A stretch of 64,000 nucleotides of DNA, from the NCBI RefSeq assembly GCF_028736115.1, contig NZ_CP117877.1, positions 2,356,001 to 2,420,000 of the forward strand, in the 5' to 3' direction. The notes below the pieces were generated by a model. The model ran no database searches. It saw only the letters and a program-made list of their open reading frames with translations, and had not been told where the DNA came from. This document shows positions 63,404-64,000 of this stretch, piece by piece. The position numbers and the translations under genes are program-made. Numbering within the stretch: the stretch's first letter is position 1; each line of letters starts with the position of its first letter. This DNA comes from Mucilaginibacter sp. KACC 22063 (GTDB lineage: Bacteria > Bacteroidota > Bacteroidia > Sphingobacteriales > Sphingobacteriaceae).

Positions 63404-64000
63404 ATGTATAGACCACATATAAAGGTTAAGCAAATTGGCTTGTTGCTGGTGATGCTGCTCAACTTTGCAGTAGCGTGGGCACAAAACAAGCCAACTGCTG
63501 ATACCACAAAAGTTTTTTCACTCGAAGATTTAAGGATGATGGTATTCAGGTATCATCCCATTATAAAACAGGCCGCGTTATTTACACAAACAGCCAAAGC
63601 TAACGTATTACAATCGCTGGGTTATTTTGATCCGGCGCTGAAAGCCAGTTTCGGTAGCAAAATGTTCGGCAATACAGAATATTATAACCACTGGGATAGC
63701 GAGCTTAAAGTGCCGCTATGGTTAGCAGGCGCAGACTTAAAAGTAGGCTACGACCGTAATGTGGGTACCTATACTAATCCTGAAACCCGTACCAGTTTAG
63801 ACGGATTAACGGGGGTAGGTATCAGTATACCATTAGGTCAGGGTTTAATTATCGACTCCAGGCGGAACACGCTTCGTCAGGCTAAAATTATGGTGCAATA
63901 TGCCGAAGCCGAGCAGGTAAAACAAGTGAACGGCACCTGGTATGAAATTGTTAAGGATTATTGGGCATGGTATTATGCTTATCGCCAGTTGGTACTTTCA
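63404..64000 (+). CDS. TolC-like outer-membrane efflux protein, truncated by the window end
   Basis: The first 199 codons of an outer-membrane factor; the frame is open at base 64000. ATG 63404 gives a signal peptide ending VAWAQN (about residue 26). The start of the mature protein shows the OEP pattern: SLEDLRMMVFRYHPIIKQAAL, then LQSLGYFDPALKASFGSKM, GVGISIPLGQGLIIDSRR, and WYEIVKDYWAWYYAYRQL. It follows HlyD by 24 bp and completes an inner membrane-periplasm-outer membrane conduit. Confidence 0.9.
   Translation, partial: MYRPHIKVKQIGLLLVMLLNFAVAWAQNKPTADTTKVFSLEDLRMMVFRYHPIIKQAALFTQTAKANVLQSLGYFDPALKASFGSKMFGNTEYYNHWDSELKVPLWLAGADLKVGYDRNVGTYTNPETRTSLDGLTGVGISIPLGQGLIIDSRRNTLRQAKIMVQYAEAEQVKQVNGTWYEIVKDYWAWYYAYRQLVLS

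Noticed and set aside
1..64000. CRISPR arrays, insertion sequences, prophage, tRNA or rRNA genes
   Set aside because: No regularly spaced repeats, transposase or integrase motifs, cloverleaf-like segments or rRNA signatures were seen.

Overview
The window looks like a chromosomal segment of a Bacteroidota organism, most likely family Sphingobacteriaceae (Mucilaginibacter/Pedobacter-like). This rests on three SusC/SusD pairs, a FecI/FecR/SusC signalling set, TAnnTTTG-type -7 promoter elements, weak Shine-Dalgarno sequences and many secreted glycoside hydrolases. The genus is inference. I see no rRNA, tRNA, CRISPR array, insertion sequence or phage gene.

Layout. (1) 1-5.8 kb, an oxygen-response locus: a cut-off Cys-rich protein of unknown function, hemN, a D-lactate dehydrogenase-like enzyme with a Cys-rich tail, a response regulator fused to a Crp/Fnr DNA-binding module, and a PAS histidine kinase with the four heme-pocket residues of FixL. 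FNR-like TGA-N6-TCA palindromes sit upstream of both operons. (2) 5.9-14.2 kb: ECF sigma, FecR anti-sigma, a SusC carrying an STN signalling domain, SusD, and a TPR/TlpA-like thioredoxin. (3) 14.3-19.7 kb: a DsbD split into two genes, a PLP-dependent cysteine synthase-like enzyme divergent from an Lrp regulator, and a lipoprotein endonuclease. (4) 19.8-41.4 kb, a plant-glycan island: GH51, a siderophore-type TonB receptor, GH36, SusC/SusD, DUF2264, a GH43 of the exo-beta-1,3-galactanase type, GH2 with the glucuronidase N-x-K motif, a zinc dehydrogenase, GH29 and GH127. (5) 41.7-57.4 kb: SusC/SusD followed by a complete four-enzyme hydroxyproline catabolic set, an AraC regulator, a DUF885 metallopeptidase, an amino-acid permease and an Xaa-Pro aminopeptidase. 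(6) 57.5-64 kb: a large secreted DUF5695-like protein, a small secreted protein, and an export cassette (an ABC membrane domain lacking its ATPase, HlyD, and TolC cut by the window edge).

Two systems stand out. First, regions 4 and 5 together read as a locus for plant hydroxyproline-rich glycoproteins such as arabinogalactan proteins and extensins. The hydrolases match their arabinose, galactose, glucuronic acid and fucose linkages, and the adjacent block can take hydroxyproline from the peptide backbone to 2-oxoglutarate. Second, the FixL-like kinase is paired with a regulator that merges a FixJ-like receiver and a FixK/FNR-like DNA-binding head in one polypeptide. Its likely binding sites lie at about -40 and -62 of the promoter of the dehydrogenase-hemN operon.
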